Source: Codonopsis lanceolata
Lineage: Eukaryota; Streptophyta; Magnoliopsida; Asterales; Campanulaceae
Direction of reading: 5' to 3'
Length of the DNA stretch: 64,000 nucleotides
Assembly (NCBI GenBank): GCA_013146195.2
Contig: CM028382.1
Span: forward strand, 113,635,237-113,699,236
The number at the start of each line of letters is the position of its first letter. Positions within the stretch are counted from its first letter, which is position 1. The notes beneath the pieces were generated by a model. It had not been told where the DNA came from. It saw nothing but the letters and a program-made list of their open reading frames with translations, and did not search any database. This document shows positions 21,977 through 34,468 of the stretch, piece by piece. The translations under genes were made by a program, and so were the position numbers.

Positions 21977-24863
21977 TGCGGCAGGCGTAATGCGCGGCAG
22001 CAACATGTGGAAGAAATTTATGAGCGTGATGATGCGGCTCAACTGGAACAACAGATTGGACAAATGGTGGATGCGAAGATAGAGCAGATGATGATGGTTT
22101 TAACCGAGAGGATAGCAGAGATGATGGGAAACCTGAATAGGCGGGGAACGCCGGAACGGAAAAATCATAACGGGCAGGAAGATGGGGTAGGAGGCGGCAC
22201 AGACGGGGAGGACGATGGTGGGGAGTTCTACGAGGGCAATCCACAGGCCCGTCGTAGGAGACCACGAGCCCCAGTCGCAGAAGATGTGAGGAGATGGAAG
22301 ATGGGTATGCGCACTGAAATACTTGAATTTCACGGCAGCCTCCAGGCAGACGAATTCCTTGATTGGTTAGCAGCTACGGATGAGATTTTGGAGTTTAAAC
22401 TAGTGCCGGAGAATAGCGGATGGCTCTTTGTCGCAACTAGGTCAGGGGATTCGCGACGCTTGGTGGTAACAATTAAAGACCACACGCAATGCACTGTAAG
22501 TCAAAAATTACAAATTGGGAAAAGATGAAGAAGCACTGCGTCGCGTTGCACACATAATTACCAACGACTTCTTGTACGGTACCAAGGCAGAACTGAGGCG
22601 TGGATCCAAGTCTGTGGATGATTATACCACCTTGATTTTTATCAATTGATGGCTAGGAATGATGTTCGTGAAACGTAAGAGCAATTGGTGGCACGATACA
22701 TTCGGAGGGTTGAGGCTTCGATTCAGATACTCTAACATGCTAGACCAAGCAAGACTAATGTTGGCTCAGATATCGATGGCTTTGGTGATCGAAAAACAGA
22801 GCGCTCGTGTGAATTTTGGCTGGTAGTATTTCGAGGAAATACCAACAACGTTAATACTTGCGAGCGGTGGCGTGTTGTCGTAGTCGATCGGGCCAGCCAG
22901 CCAGTACTATGAAATGTTTTGCTCATGAGGAAATTGGGCATCGGCAATCGAGTGCAAAAAAGCAAAAGAGCACTATTTGTGAAGTCGAGGAAGAAGTGAA
23001 GACGATGTCGTAATCACGCACAACCCAATGTTCGACGCACCTCAGGAAGATGAAGAGATTGTCCCTGGTGACGTAGGGGTCGCATTGGTAGTGCGGAGAT
23101 CATACTTGACACCTAGGGGGAGTTCTGAAGATGACTGGTTGCGTAGCAATATTTTCCAGTCAACGTGTACCATTATGGGCAAGGTCTGTCATTTCGTGAT
23201 TGATTCGGGTAGTTGTGAGAACATAGTTTCACGGGAAGCAGTGCAGAAACTAAATATGAAGACGGAAAAGCACCCCAAGCCCTACAAGCTTGCCTGACTC
23301 AAGAAAAGAGGAAAGGTAACTGTTTCTGAACGCGCCCTTGTTTCTTTTTCGATTGGATCAAAATATAGGGATGATGTGTGGTGTGATGTAGTAGCTATGG
23401 ATGCATGTCATTTGTTGTTGGGACGACCCTGGCAATTTGATAAGAGGGTGGTTCATGACGGATGGGCCAATACTTATAGCTTTGTAGCAGATGGGACCAA
23501 AATTACGCTCGTACCCGATAAGTTTGGCGTTGACGAAATTGCTTCACCAAGACGAGTAAGAGCTTGTTGTCACTAGCCCAGTTTAATGAAGAATTACAGG
23601 AAAGTGAGACGGTGTTTGTGTTGTTTGGAAAAGAAACAACTGACCCGATACCAATCCTGGAGCTTGTATTGTCGTTGTTAGCAGAATTCTCCAGTGTCTT
23701 CCTAGATGAACTACTTGAGGGACTCCCACCCCTCCGTGACATACAGCACCATATAGACCTGGTTCCCGGAGCGGCATTACCTAATAAGCCTCACTACCTA
23801 ATAAGCCTCACTACAGGATGAGCCCTAGTGAGCATGAGGAGTTACGGAGACAGGTAGAAGAGTTGTTGGCTAAGGGGTAGATTACGGAGAGTATGAGTCC
23901 ATGTGCTGTACCTGTCCTGCTAACGCCAAAAAAATATGGGACTTGGCGTATGTGTGTGGACAGTAGGGCCATCAACAAGATTCTTGTCAGCCTCGATTCC
24001 GAGGCTGGATGACTTACTAGATCAGATCAACGGGGCCATTATCTTTACAAAGCTAGATTTGAAGAGCGGGTACTACTAGATTCGAGTTCGACCTGGGGAC
24101 GAATGGAAAACAACATTTAAGACTCGAGAGGGGTTGTATGAGTAGCTTGTAATGCCCTTCGGATTGTCTAATTCGCCGAGCACTTTCATGCGAGTGATGA
24201 ACCAGTTGCTGCGGCCCTTCATTGGTAAGTTCGTAGTGGTTTACTTCGATGATATCCTGATATACATCAACAGCCCTGAAGAACACTTGCAAAGACGTCA
24301 GGGAAGTTCGACTGTGCGAGAACGCTTTTATGCAAAGAACACAAAAGTGTGTGTTTATGGCTTCGTCTGTGTTATTCTTGGGTTTTGTGGTTTCAGCCAA
24401 AGGGTTATAGGTTGATGAGGCGAAAGTGGCAACGGTTCAAAACTGGCCCCGACCAACCACCATCACTGAGGTCCGAAGTTTCCATGGGCTGGCCTCCTTT
24501 TACAGGCGTTTTATTCCCCACTTTAGTAGTATTATGGCACCGGTGACTGAATGCATGAAGGGCAGTAAGTTTCAGTGGACAGGTGAAGCAGAGGAGGCAT
24601 TTCGACTAATTAAGGAACGCCTTACCACGGCACCCATTCTAGTGTTACCAGATTCCACACAACCTTTTGAGCTACACATTGATGCTTCAAAGGTTGGGAT
24701 TGGAGCGGTGTTGAGTCAGCATGGCAAACTGGTAGCATACTTCAGTGAGAAGTTATCAGGCGCTAAGACTCGCTACAACACTTATGATGTCGAATTCTAC
24801 GCCGTGGTGCAGGCTATCAAACACTGGAGGCATTACCTGTTCCATCGTGAGTTCGTCTTGTAA
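21977..24863 (+). pseudogene. Decayed Ty3/gypsy gag-protease-RT-RNase H
   Basis: Broken polyprotein of a chromovirus-like element. In order: gag (21977-22528) with LEFHGSLQADEFLDWLAATDE; a ruined zinc knuckle near 22917 in which CFAHEEIGHRQSSAKK has lost two cysteines; protease with VIDSGSCENIVS near 23200; reverse transcriptase from about 23815 with MPFGLSNSPSTF and VVYFDDILIY; and RNase H with LHIDASKVGIGAVLSQHGKL near 24675 and the TYDVEFYAVVQAIKHWRHYL tail. At least six stops or frameshifts occur, for example stops at 23295 and 23878. It ends at 24863 within RNase H; no integrase or 3' LTR is present. The gene cannot make a working polyprotein. Confidence 0.88.
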
Positions 24864-25180
24864 CTTGATTCAAAATATTTTACTCATTTTCATAACTGGG
24901 TTCCAAACCTCTAACCTCTTTTGGTCTTAATTCACTTGCTTCTCTTCATCGGACTCGAGGTAGTTACATGTGAGAATCTCTATATTCCCTTCTCTGGCTA
25001 TCGACTTTCTTTCTTCTACCGCAACTCTCCTTTTATTGAAATAGGTTGTCACCAACCGACATCCTTTTAAGTAGTCTCATCCTAAAATTAGATTTTCTCC
25101 TTACTTAGTAATTTGCACAAAAAGTGTATTGGAACTAAAAAATGATAGATGTTTAAAGAAACAAGTTCGACTAAAGGAAA
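24864..25180. other. Spacer; nothing recognised
   Basis: AT-rich sequence between the truncated gypsy element and the duplicated G/T-rich block. No gene, repeat or terminus seen. Confidence 0.5.
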
Positions 25181-26811
25181 GTTAAAGAGATTTTATGTCT
25201 CAATTTGAGCAAGACGAGGTGAGTGCATTTCTTGGTGATGGTGGTAACGGTGATTGTAGGGATGACGGTGGTGGTTTAGATGAAATACAACATTGTGAGA
25301 TTTCCAAATCATCAAATTTTCAAAGATCCATATGAGTTCAGTTTCAATTTGAAAATTTGAAAATTTAAAAAAATGAATTTGAGTTTGTAAAAAGTGAAAT
25401 TTAAGGTTGTGGTGGTGACGTATCCATAAATGATGGCTTTTGCAAATGAGTTACTTCGAAGGTAGGAGAAATGAATTAGAAAATGAAATAAAATCAAATT
25501 AAAAATTAACTTTTGTGCTAATAGTGAAATTTGAGGTGGTAGTGGTGGTGAGTCTATGAATAATGAGGTTGACGGTAGAAAGTGAAGGATGAAATAATAA
25601 ATTGAATAAAATCTTTTTTTTTTGAGTAATGCATTTTTTTCGCCTTTGAATTTAAAATGAGACAAAATATAACTATTTAAATAATTATTTATTATTTTAA
25701 TTAAAAAATAATTTAAATATCAAATAACAAACTAAATTATAAAAATATAATCAAATCTCACTTTGCGTCACAAGTAAAATATGACCAAAATAATCCTAAC
25801 ATGTATGATTTTCCATTATTGCGTTTTAACACCCATAACGAGAGAGGACAAAGACGGACAAATATAAAAATTATGTATGAAAGTGAGACATCATAGGTTG
25901 GGAAAGACATTATTAGAGGTATATGAAAAAAATGTAACTATAATAATACATTTGTTGGTGAGTATCAAGATATTAGACACTTATGTAGCATGTTTAATAA
26001 TTACTTGTTAATAATCTAAGAAAATGCGTTAAGGCAAGGTGGTATAATGTCAAGAAGATTTAAAAAATGAAGAACTTTGTTGACAAATCTTTGCGTTTTG
26101 TTAGAGAAGAACGTTAGAATCTATAGGAGATACGTTTGAAGAAAGCAGTCCGATTTAATGAAAGCTAAATATATTTTATTTTTCCATTTTAGCAAGGCAA
26201 TGTGAACATATTTCTTGGTGGTGGTGATGCCGGTGGTGGCAATTGCAGGGATGCTGGTGGTGATTGTTAGGGGTGATGGTGGGGCCGATTGTAACCATGG
26301 CAGTGGTGGTTTAGGTGTGAAATACGATATTGTTAGATTTTCAAATTATCAATTTTTCAAATCTTCATATGCGTTTGGGTTTCAATCATCAAATTTAAAA
26401 ATTCAAAAAATTGAATTTAGGTTTGTAAATAGTGAAATTTAAGGTTCTAGTGGTGGTGGGTCTATAAATGATGAGTTTTGCATCAGTGTTAATTTGAACG
26501 AAGGAGTAAGAAATTAGACAAAGAAATAAAATAAAAATAAAAATAATTGATTTTTGGGTTAATGATGTTATTTGAGGTGGTAGTGGTGGTAATGGTGGCG
26601 GGTCTATGAGAGATGACGTTGATGGAAGAAAATAAATGATAACAAAATAAATTAAAAAACTTATAAATTTCATTTTTTGGGAGTAATGTATTTTTTTACT
26701 TTAAATTTAAACATGATACAAATAATTACAACATTGCTAGCCTTACAACTAATTTTATAACTTTTCTTATAACTACCAAGTCTTGTAAGTATAATATTTT
26801 CCTTATAGCTA
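25181..26811. repeat. Tandem duplication of a GGTGGT-rich block
   Basis: Sequence at about 25200-25480 is repeated at about 26205-26540: TTTCTTGGTG, (GGTGGT)n, a TTTCAA/ATTTGAAAATT stretch, AAGTGAAATTTAAGGTT, then a GGTGGTG run. Copies lie about 1 kb apart and have diverged. The region 25690-25960 contains a worn copy of the MULE-like terminal module (GACCAAAATAAT, then AACACCCATAACGAGAGAGG). No gene. Confidence 0.6.
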
Positions 26812-28283
26812 TGCCAAATTGCAATCCCTCCCCCCCAAAGTATCCACCAAATCACATAGTGCACCCCAACCTAAGACTTGTCCCATAATGATATCTGACG
26901 TTATTATTTTTTTTTTCATATTTTCCACCCTAGTAACAATATCTGACGTTATATATATATATATATATATATATTTTCATATTTTCCACCCTAACTGCGA
27001 CAACGGTTAAAAAGTCACGTAAACACATGGTCTTCTACGACGTTAACTTGAGGGAAATATTAAACTTTAGGGTGCTTAAAGTTCAAATGTTAAAATGGAG
27101 TGGGGTCCACCATTACATTTTTTCCTACTGAAAGAAAATCTAGAGAAAAGACCAATCATTTTTTCCGATCTTCACTTCCTACAACAAAAATTGACCCATA
27201 ACCCGATCTTGGTTTTGTCCACTCCCTCCAAATTGTCATTTAAATTTCTCTCTTAACCCAGATGATAGATATGCATTTTCCATTTCATTGTTAATTTTCT
27301 TATCTTGATAATGAAAACAAAGTAAACGAATGATATGAAAACAAAAAAACTCTTACCTATAGTTACACGTCTTCATCTTCAATTTCATGTATGAAATTGG
27401 ATTCACGTACCCACCTTCTTTGGTGAAACCCATCCATCACCGAAATCAATCAATTTCTCATTCCTCCTTCATCATCTTACATGACTTTACCTTTACTTTA
27501 TCTCTCCTAATTCTTTCAATAAACCAACCTGACTGTCATGACAACTTCTATGAGGCCAAAATCATCTAAAGTCATAGCTTCTTCAACATCTTCTCAATTT
27601 TGATACTTTGTTTTAAACCATATGCATGTCGGCTGTGTGCCCAATTTTCTCCCGCAAAATTGAGGGGTACTTCAATAAAATCCATATCTCTCTCTTTGAT
27701 GAACTCGTTAATAAGGTTTATGGGTTTTCTATTAATTGCATGTTTTTCAAGGGTTTTTAGTAAATATACTCTGTAGCCTTTGATTTCTACTTTAAGCACG
27801 ACTTTTGCAAGGGAGAGAATGAAGGAGATCGGAGATGGAGTTTGGCTAGAATCGAAGGAGGACGATGCTAGAGTTATGATAGGCGTGACCAGAGTGGGAA
27901 GGGTTTGGACCGGATATGTGAACTTGCACCCAGAGATGGCGGTGACTATGGTGGGGCTAGCTGGAGATTGCAGTTATTACGGTGGACCCGAAGATGAGAA
28001 CTTACACTGGGAGAAGAGAGAAGGAGAGGGTGTGAGATTAGGGTTTGTACTTTAATACATTTACTCCTTAACCAGATAAGAGAAATGACATTTTTGCCCC
28101 GTACGTGGAAGACCACGTGCCATTTAACGTGAATTTTCTAACGTTCGTCAGTGGTAGGGTGGAAAATGGGGGGGGGGGGAAGTAAAGTCAGATACCATTA
28201 TGAGACAAACTTTACATAGGGGTAAGCTATACGATTTTGTGGATATTTTGTGTGGGGCGGGGGGGGGGGATTGTAATTTGGCC
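26812..28283. mobile_element. MULE-like element with ~250-bp inverted termini
   Basis: Left terminus: GCCAAATTGCAATCCC, AAAGTATCCACCAAATC, CATAATGATATCTGACG, TATTTTCCACCCTAACTGCG, ACACATGGTCTTCTACG. The right end (28080-28283), read in reverse, has the same blocks in order: GCCAAATTACAATCCC, AAATATCCACAAAATCG, CATAATGGTATCTGAC, CATTTTCCACCCTACCACTG, CACGTGGTCTTCCACG. Possible imperfect 9-bp target duplications TTATAGCTA and CTATAATTA flank it. Very long TIRs with 9-bp duplications point to Mutator-like elements. No transposase is present, so it is non-autonomous. TA and G runs lie inside the TIRs. Confidence 0.6.
27792..28055 (+). CDS. Hypothetical small open frame inside the MULE-like element
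   Basis: Open frame of about 80-90 codons; starts are possible at 27780 and 27819. The translation is acidic with GDGVWLESKEDDARVMIG and RVWTGYVNLHPEMAVTMVG. It runs into the right terminal repeat and stops at 28055. I do not recognise it. Its GC content is clearly higher than its surroundings, so it may be a captured gene fragment (Pack-MULE cargo) or a chance frame. Confidence 0.3.
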   Translation, partial: LSTTFARERMKEIGDGVWLESKEDDARVMIGVTRVGRVWTGYVNLHPEMAVTMVGLAGDCSYYGGPEDENLHWEKREGEGVRLGFVL

Positions 28284-29465
28284 CTATAATTATTTTTTAA
28301 TTATTAAAATACTTATTTTTATTTAAAAATATATTCTAAATACTAAATGGTTAATTAAATACTGAATTTATAGCCAAATTCCATTTTGTGCGCCAAGCAA
28401 AATGACCAAAATAATATTCATGTGACATGCACATATCATTTTCCGTTACTATTTTTAACGCCCATAGACGGGAGGGGGCAAAGTCGGACAAATAGCAAAA
28501 TAATTTAGAAAGTGCGACACTTCGTAGGTTGGGGTGCAATGTGAGATTTGGTGTGTAATTTTGGGAGCTAATCATATTTTGGCCTCATCGAAATCAGTCC
28601 AAAATACAAAATTTTCCCTAAAGTATCCACTAAATCCACTTTGGCCCACAACGTAATTTTTTAGCATTTCCTTATTCCATGTCAAATTTGGTGGGGAGAT
28701 GTCATGTCTGGTAATCGTAGTGATAAATAAGGTGTGGTGAATAATGTTTAAGATCGAGAATTTGCTCCAATCAAACTATAAGCAATATCAACGGTGTTGA
28801 TGAGAATTTTTTTGGAGTTGAAGCTATGGACGATGAAAACGAATTGAACTATGGTTTGTCTCATCATTGTCGTATGCATATGTGATGGATTCAAATATGA
28901 GATTTGAAATTCTTGGTGTATACTTGCGTATTATGTTGTACGAGGGAGAAAAGGGAAAAATTTTTTGTGTATGCTCGTGCGTTATGTTGTCCGTCTTTAA
29001 TTTTTTGGTGGGTTCTTATTCGTGGCGGCCTTGACGTACACCTAAGTGTGATTATCTGATCTTGAGTTCAATATCTCTGATATGATTTCATTATATTTTT
29101 TATTTATTTTTCTATATATATAATAATTTGAATAAAACATTAATACACTTTTGAGTTTTATCTCACTTAAAATTTACATACGAGGTCATTGTCGGAGAAG
29201 ATGCAAAGAAAGAGTTGCCAGAGAAGAAAAAAATGAAGTTTCTCTTTGGGTAATAAAAGTCGAGAAAATATTAACAAAAATGACTAAAATGCCCTACACG
29301 TGAAATACCATGTGCATATTAACGTCAGATTGGTAACCTTCGTCGTGGCTAGGGGGAAAACTAGAAAAGAATTATAAAATGAGATATGAAATTGATACAA
29401 AACTTATATTGGGTGGTAAAGTGGGAGCTTTATATATACTTTGAGGGAATTTCGTATTTTTTGTG
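28284..29465. mobile_element. Further MULE-like termini, probably a second element
   Basis: 28340-28570 is a terminal module like that at 25690-25960 (GACCAAAATAATATTCATG, then AACGCCCATAGACGGGAGG). 28590-28720 resembles the left terminus at 26812 (AAAGTATCCACTAAATCC, then TTGGCCCACAACG). 29280-29440 resembles the right terminus (GACTAAAATGCCC, ACGTGAAATACCATGTGC, GTCGTGGCTAGGGGG). So 28590-29465 is probably a second, more decayed element next to the first. No coding sequence recognised. Confidence 0.45.
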
Positions 29466-29919
29466 TAATTATATATATTTTGGGGTTGAAAGTTTGATTT
29501 CTTTAACATCTATTATATAAAACAGATCAGGACGGTTACAAAAGCTAATTACAGGCCAGGATTTGTTTTTAACAAAGTTATTTACCGGCTAGTATTAACT
29601 CATATCAAAAGCTATTTACCGGTTAGGATTTGATTTTACCAAAGATAATCACGGGCCATGATTTAATCTGATCTAATCGTTTTTATCTCCACGATCCTTA
29701 TCTCTCTCTATCTCTTTCTCTCTCTTCCTCTAATCTCTTTCTCTCTCTGGCCATCTGTCTCTCTCAATCTCGGATTCGGTTGATCTCTCTCAATTGATCT
29801 CTGTGTAAGTTCTTCTTTCCCCTATTGTCATCACAGTTGTATGCATGTTCATTTATGCTTTCATTCCTTCTCTAACGTTTATCTGCTCCTATTGAAAGCA
29901 ACCTACAAAGAATGCACCT
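29466..29919. other. Spacer with CT-rich microsatellite
   Basis: No gene. Interrupted TCTC/TCTCTCTA repeats run at about 29699-29800. A GGCCAGGATTTG/CGGTTAGGATTTG motif recurs three times between 29550 and 29660. Confidence 0.5.
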
Positions 29920-30312
29920 TTAAAATTCTAAATATAGGAGGGGTATCTTTGGGATGTTTTGAGGTCGTTGAGCTTCATGGGGAGAAAAACAGACATTCCC
30001 GAATGAGGGTAGTTGCTGGTGGACAATCTGACCGGTGTAGGGGTTAAGAAGGATGACATGGTTGTTGGCGAAGAGGAAGACGTTACCGTCGGGGATGAGG
30101 TAGAGGAATGGGTAGAGATTGTTCTCTCTCAACCGATCTGAGGGTAGTTGCGGGAGCCGCCAAGCAAGATTATTGGCGATCCTGGCCCGACCAGATAGGT
30201 TGAGAAGGATGGCACGGTTGTTGGCGAAGAGGAAGACGTTACCGTCGGGGATGAGGTAGAGGAATGGGTAGAGATTGTTCTCCCTCAACCGATCTGGCAA
30301 TTGCCAATCCAT
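29920..30312 (-). pseudogene. Fragment of a glyoxal/aldehyde oxidase (GLOX) gene, internally duplicated
   Basis: The minus strand encodes RENNLYPFLYLIPDGNVFLF twice, with 53 residues between copies. This matches the conserved ENNLYPF..LLPDGNLFIFAN region of plant glyoxal oxidase-like copper-radical oxidases (aldehyde oxidase GLOX), which act in the cell wall and pollen coat. The two copies come from a tandem duplication of about 160 nt (about 30045-30205 and 30205-30305). The downstream part (GQIVHQQLP onward) has lost family similarity, and neither the start nor the remaining ~450 residues of the family are present. It is therefore a gene fragment, perhaps moved here by a transposon. Confidence 0.72.
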
Positions 30313-30620
30313 TCCTGGCCCTCTTTATGAATCCGGCTTCATCTCCTCTTTCCTGCCCCAAACTCACAGCGACCTCTCTCATTCTTCTTCGGTAAATCTC
30401 CTGAACCGGGCCACTTCTGAAAAAGCAAAGTTTTCGTTTATCGATTTACCGGCATGGACTCCGGCCGGTACGTCGTGGTATTCGTCGCTCTCTCCTTCAT
30501 AACCACTTCATTTTCCCAATCAATCATCTGATTCCCGCCCCATTCTCAACCCATCGAACTAAGTAGCCAGGGAGACGAGGAGTTGTACTGCGACAGTTGG
30601 AGATTCTCTGTCGAGACCAA

Positions 30621-32290
30621 TGTTGGTCACGCGAACGCAACACGGGCAAGATTACCCAGTCAAACAAGTAATAAAGTGGTAAGTAGAGTGTCGATCCCAC
30701 GAGGAAGCAATTTGGTTGTTTTTAGTGAGTACCAAGTATGTTGCAATTTCAACTATATTTAGACTATCGAATTTAAGAGAATTAACTAACTAATTAAGCT
30801 AAAACAAGAATTTAAATAAAGCAATATTAAATTGAGGTTGGCGTCAATGAGAGAGGATCTAGGGTTTTGATTTTCAATTGGCTCTTCCGTTGTGATTTAA
30901 TAAGGGGTTGCTATTAAAACTATTCTATATTTTGGGAGTCGGGGATTCAAGAATCACCGTTAAGGGCTTTAAACGTATAACGGTGCTAATTAACGGTATA
31001 AACTCACGGGCTTTAAGCGTATGAATTTATCCAATTAATCGCGCCCAAACACAAAACCCCAATTGACTATTTTAAAGAGGATTAATAACTTAGATTAACC
31101 CAACTCAAAACAACTATATTGTATTTTCCAAAATTATCAAGTCACTTTCATGCACTAAACAATTTTTAAAATCATGTAATGGGTGATCAAATCATTACAA
31201 GCATTAAGAACACAACATAATACCCAAAAACAAGTGAATAGAAATTAATAACAAAGCCCCAAATTTAAATCACAACATCCAAGCCAATATATATATCAAA
31301 ACCCTAGGCAATTAATTTAGTTCATAATGCAAGGAAAGTAAATCAAATCTTCAACAAAAATATTGTCATTAAATAAAGATAGAGAGTAAATAGTACAATA
31401 CTTTTTAATTGAGAAGTGATGAAATCCTTGCCTTGGTTTGAACAACAATGGAGGAATAATGAAGAGTAGATGAAAAATGGAGATAGAAAATCTTAAATGT
31501 GGCTTCTTCCCCTTTTCTTCTTCACATTCTTCACTGTTTGTTTCCACCCTTCAGCATTTGTTCGAGCCCGACCTTCCTGCTGCTTTTACGTTTTAGCCCA
31601 ACCTTACGCGAAAATCATGCTCTCGAATCTCTCAAGGCTTTGCTAGGGCATAAGGGTAGATAGGAAGTTCAAATAAATTTAGGGGCAAAAAAGGGCAAGA
31701 AAAGGGGAAGCTGGTCGCGGCAGGGTCAGCGGCAGTCGAGGGGTGAGGGAGAGCCGGGCCACTGGTCGCCAGGTGAAATGGGGCTTTGAAGCTTGTGAGG
31801 GGAATGGAAATTTGGAAAGGTGGATGGTGGGTCGGATGGGCGGAGGGAAGAGCGGGTGACGGATCAGGAAGGGAGGAGGGGCAGGTCGCTAGGTGAGGCG
31901 GTGGCGTGGCTTCTTCTCCTGCTGACAACACATTAATGAGGCGACTTTCGGATATTTCTTGTAGGTGCCCTGCCCTTTTATAATGCGGTATGAAGACCTA
32001 TGCCCCCGGACTTCGCAATTTAGTCCTCAATCGGCTTGGTTAAGTTACATGTATACGCACATATAAACTCTTAACGAAACTTAGAAAATGCCCAAACTTA
32101 ACATTGGAGCTCGGGATGTCCTCGATTTGCGTATTGAGCCATAAAAACCAGAATATCTTTGAGATACCTACATGAAGCATAAAAATACATAAAAATAATA
32201 TCTCAAATGCAATTAATTATCAACCAGCTCAAAATAACCTATAAAATTCCGGAAAATTAATGAAAATAATAGAAAATAATAAACTTATCA
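30621..32290 (-). repeat. Athila 3' LTR
   Basis: 1,670 bp, starting TGTTGGTCACGCG and ending AAACTTATCA on the plus strand. It matches 39994-41682 throughout but carries many short indels, especially in the GC-rich block at 31700-31930. Open frames in it (31317-31547, 31632-31931) are not genes. Confidence 0.95.
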
Positions 32291-33687
32291 ACACCCAAAC
32301 TTAAGCTTTGATCGTCAGAGCAAAGAGATATGAATTATGGATAAGCTCGAGACAACGATGGAATGAAGGCAGGCAATCAAGATCCCATATGCATTACCAT
32401 GAAAGAAATCAAACTTCAAGATTATAAAAATGCATAACCAAGGTATAATGTGATTTCAATGCTATCAAACTTTCCTCAAACACTTACTTAAAAACATGAA
32501 GCACAAGCCAGCTGACTAAATAGCATCACTCTAGCTAGGATTGAGCGTTGATGAAATACCAAGTATAAGCCATGAAGCAAAGAGATAAATACTTCACAAT
32601 GCGATAACCCAGAGGCATGACAATATCAATAGGACTTTTGCAAGCTTGTAACTTTAGGCCAAGGTTGAGCTACAAATGAAGGGAAGGAAATCAAGACAAG
32701 AGAGCACAAGTGAAGCCTTCACACTCAAGTCTAACTTCATGAAACAACACGCTTCATCATAACTCACCATTCTTCTAGCAACCCCCAAACTTAGCTTCTT
32801 CTTTCTTTCTTTTTTTCTTTTTTATACATCAAACGTGGGGTTGAGAGCATATCAAACTACCACAAATAATTTTTTTCATCCCACAATTTCCCTTTTGAAT
32901 AACTTGAAAGCACTGAATGGTTCACAATTTTGGGATGCCTTTCACTTTGTTTTTTTATACCAAGGGCCCCTTTTTACAATATAAACAACCTCGACCCATC
33001 ACCAAGATTAAAACCATACCACACCAAATATGAAGAACAACACTTTCATGAAGCACCACATTCCTTCGAAGACATAGATTTAGCAATTCATTTCACCAAG
33101 TGCTCTCTCAAAGGTTGGATAAAATGTATAGGCTCATGGGATAAGTCAATGCGGGTGATCAAATGAAAGCGAATGGGGGATTGTTGTGCTTTTACACACC
33201 ATTCTTTCATTAAGGCTCGAATGGGACACTAGGGATTTAATGTGAACATGGGTAGGTCGATATGGCACAAGCAGTCAAACATGGCCTATATCATGCTATT
33301 GTAATACTCACAAGCCAAGTTATTCATCAATTTCAAGATCATCTAACGGTATCACAACTCCTGACAAGGTACTCATATGCATGCACTGACAAGCTAGAGC
33401 TTAGCTAAAAAATTTATCAAGATATCCGCGTATGGCTATTTATTGAATGAGGAAATGCTAGCACAAAAATCACAAAATATCCTCAACTATGCATATAATA
33501 ATCCCAAGGCCAAATCTAAGAAAATAATGCACATACAACTCTATGGCGCCAAAGTGATGAGATGAATGATCAAGCGTAATTAAAGGGGTCCAAACTAGCA
33601 GAAATTTTCTAAAATTTTCAAAATTTTCTCAAAATCGAGGGCAAAAAAATGCTAACCCCACCCCCAACTTAGAACCGAACATTGCCC
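32291..33687 (-). other. Athila 3' non-coding interior
   Basis: Sequence between integrase and the 3' LTR. The polypurine tract sits at 32291-32302 (minus-strand AAGTTTGGGTGT). A pyrimidine run lies at 32796-32822. Athila elements often carry an envelope-like frame here; none is visible, and the short open frame at 32930-33166 on the plus strand has no known motif. Confidence 0.6.
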
Positions 33688-34091
33688 TCAATGTTCATGA
33701 ACACTCTGAGGCAAGGCAACAATCACAACTCCCCATGAAAAGCAAATAAGAAGAAAAAATATTTTGCGAGGGACACTATATACTGCTCCTATAAACCCTT
33801 GAGCTGGAGGGCTTGGCTTGACACATGCGTATAAATACAAAAGCTCTAAAAACAAATAAATGAAAAGAGAGGAAAGAGAAAGCGGTGTGAGTAGTTCTAA
33901 TTTAAAGTCTTTAGCTTGACTTTCTTGCTCAGCGTCATTGTGTTTCGGATCGTTGAGGAGGATGGAAGGTTCATTCTTTTGCAAATCACCACCCAAATAT
34001 GCCTTTAAGCGTTGACCATTGACTTTGAATGTTGATTGGGTAGCATCATCTTTCACTTCCACCGCTCCATGAGGAAACGGAAACAACCAAA

Positions 34092-34191
34092 NNNNNNNNN
34101 NNNNNNNNNNNNNNNNNNNNNNNNNNNNNNNNNNNNNNNNNNNNNNNNNNNNNNNNNNNNNNNNNNNNNNNNNNNNNNNNNNNNNNNNNNN
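34092..34191. other. Assembly gap (100 N)
   Basis: Exactly 100 unknown bases, a conventional placeholder. The ~365 bp on its left (33727-34091) and the ~340 bp on its right (34192-34530) are copies of the same sequence in the same orientation, so the true gap may be zero or negative. Open frames that cross it are artefacts. Confidence 0.97.
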
Positions 34192-34468
34192 CAACTCCCA
34201 TGAAAAGCAAATAAAAAGAAAAATATTTTTTTGAGGGGACACTATATACACCTCCTATAAACCCACAAACTCGGGAGGGCTTGGCGACACATGCATATAA
34301 ATACAAAAGTCGTAAAAACAAATAATTAAAGAGAGGGAAGAGAAAACCCATACTCGAATAGTTCTAATTTAAAGTCTTTAGCTTGACTTTCTTGCTCGCA
34401 TCATTGTGTTTCCTGGATCATTAGAGATGGAAGGTTCTTTCTTTCGCAAATCACCACCCAAATATGCT

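Noticed and set aside
26215..26442. Val/Gly-rich frame
   Set aside because: It follows the GGTGGT low-complexity block, and the duplicated copy at 25.2 kb is not open in the same way.
31632..31931. Pro/Ser/His-rich frame on the minus strand
   Set aside because: It is in the GC-rich block of the Athila LTR and the frame is broken in the other LTR.
33688..34351. Frames running through the N block
   Set aside because: They are artefacts of 100 unknown bases and duplicated contig ends.
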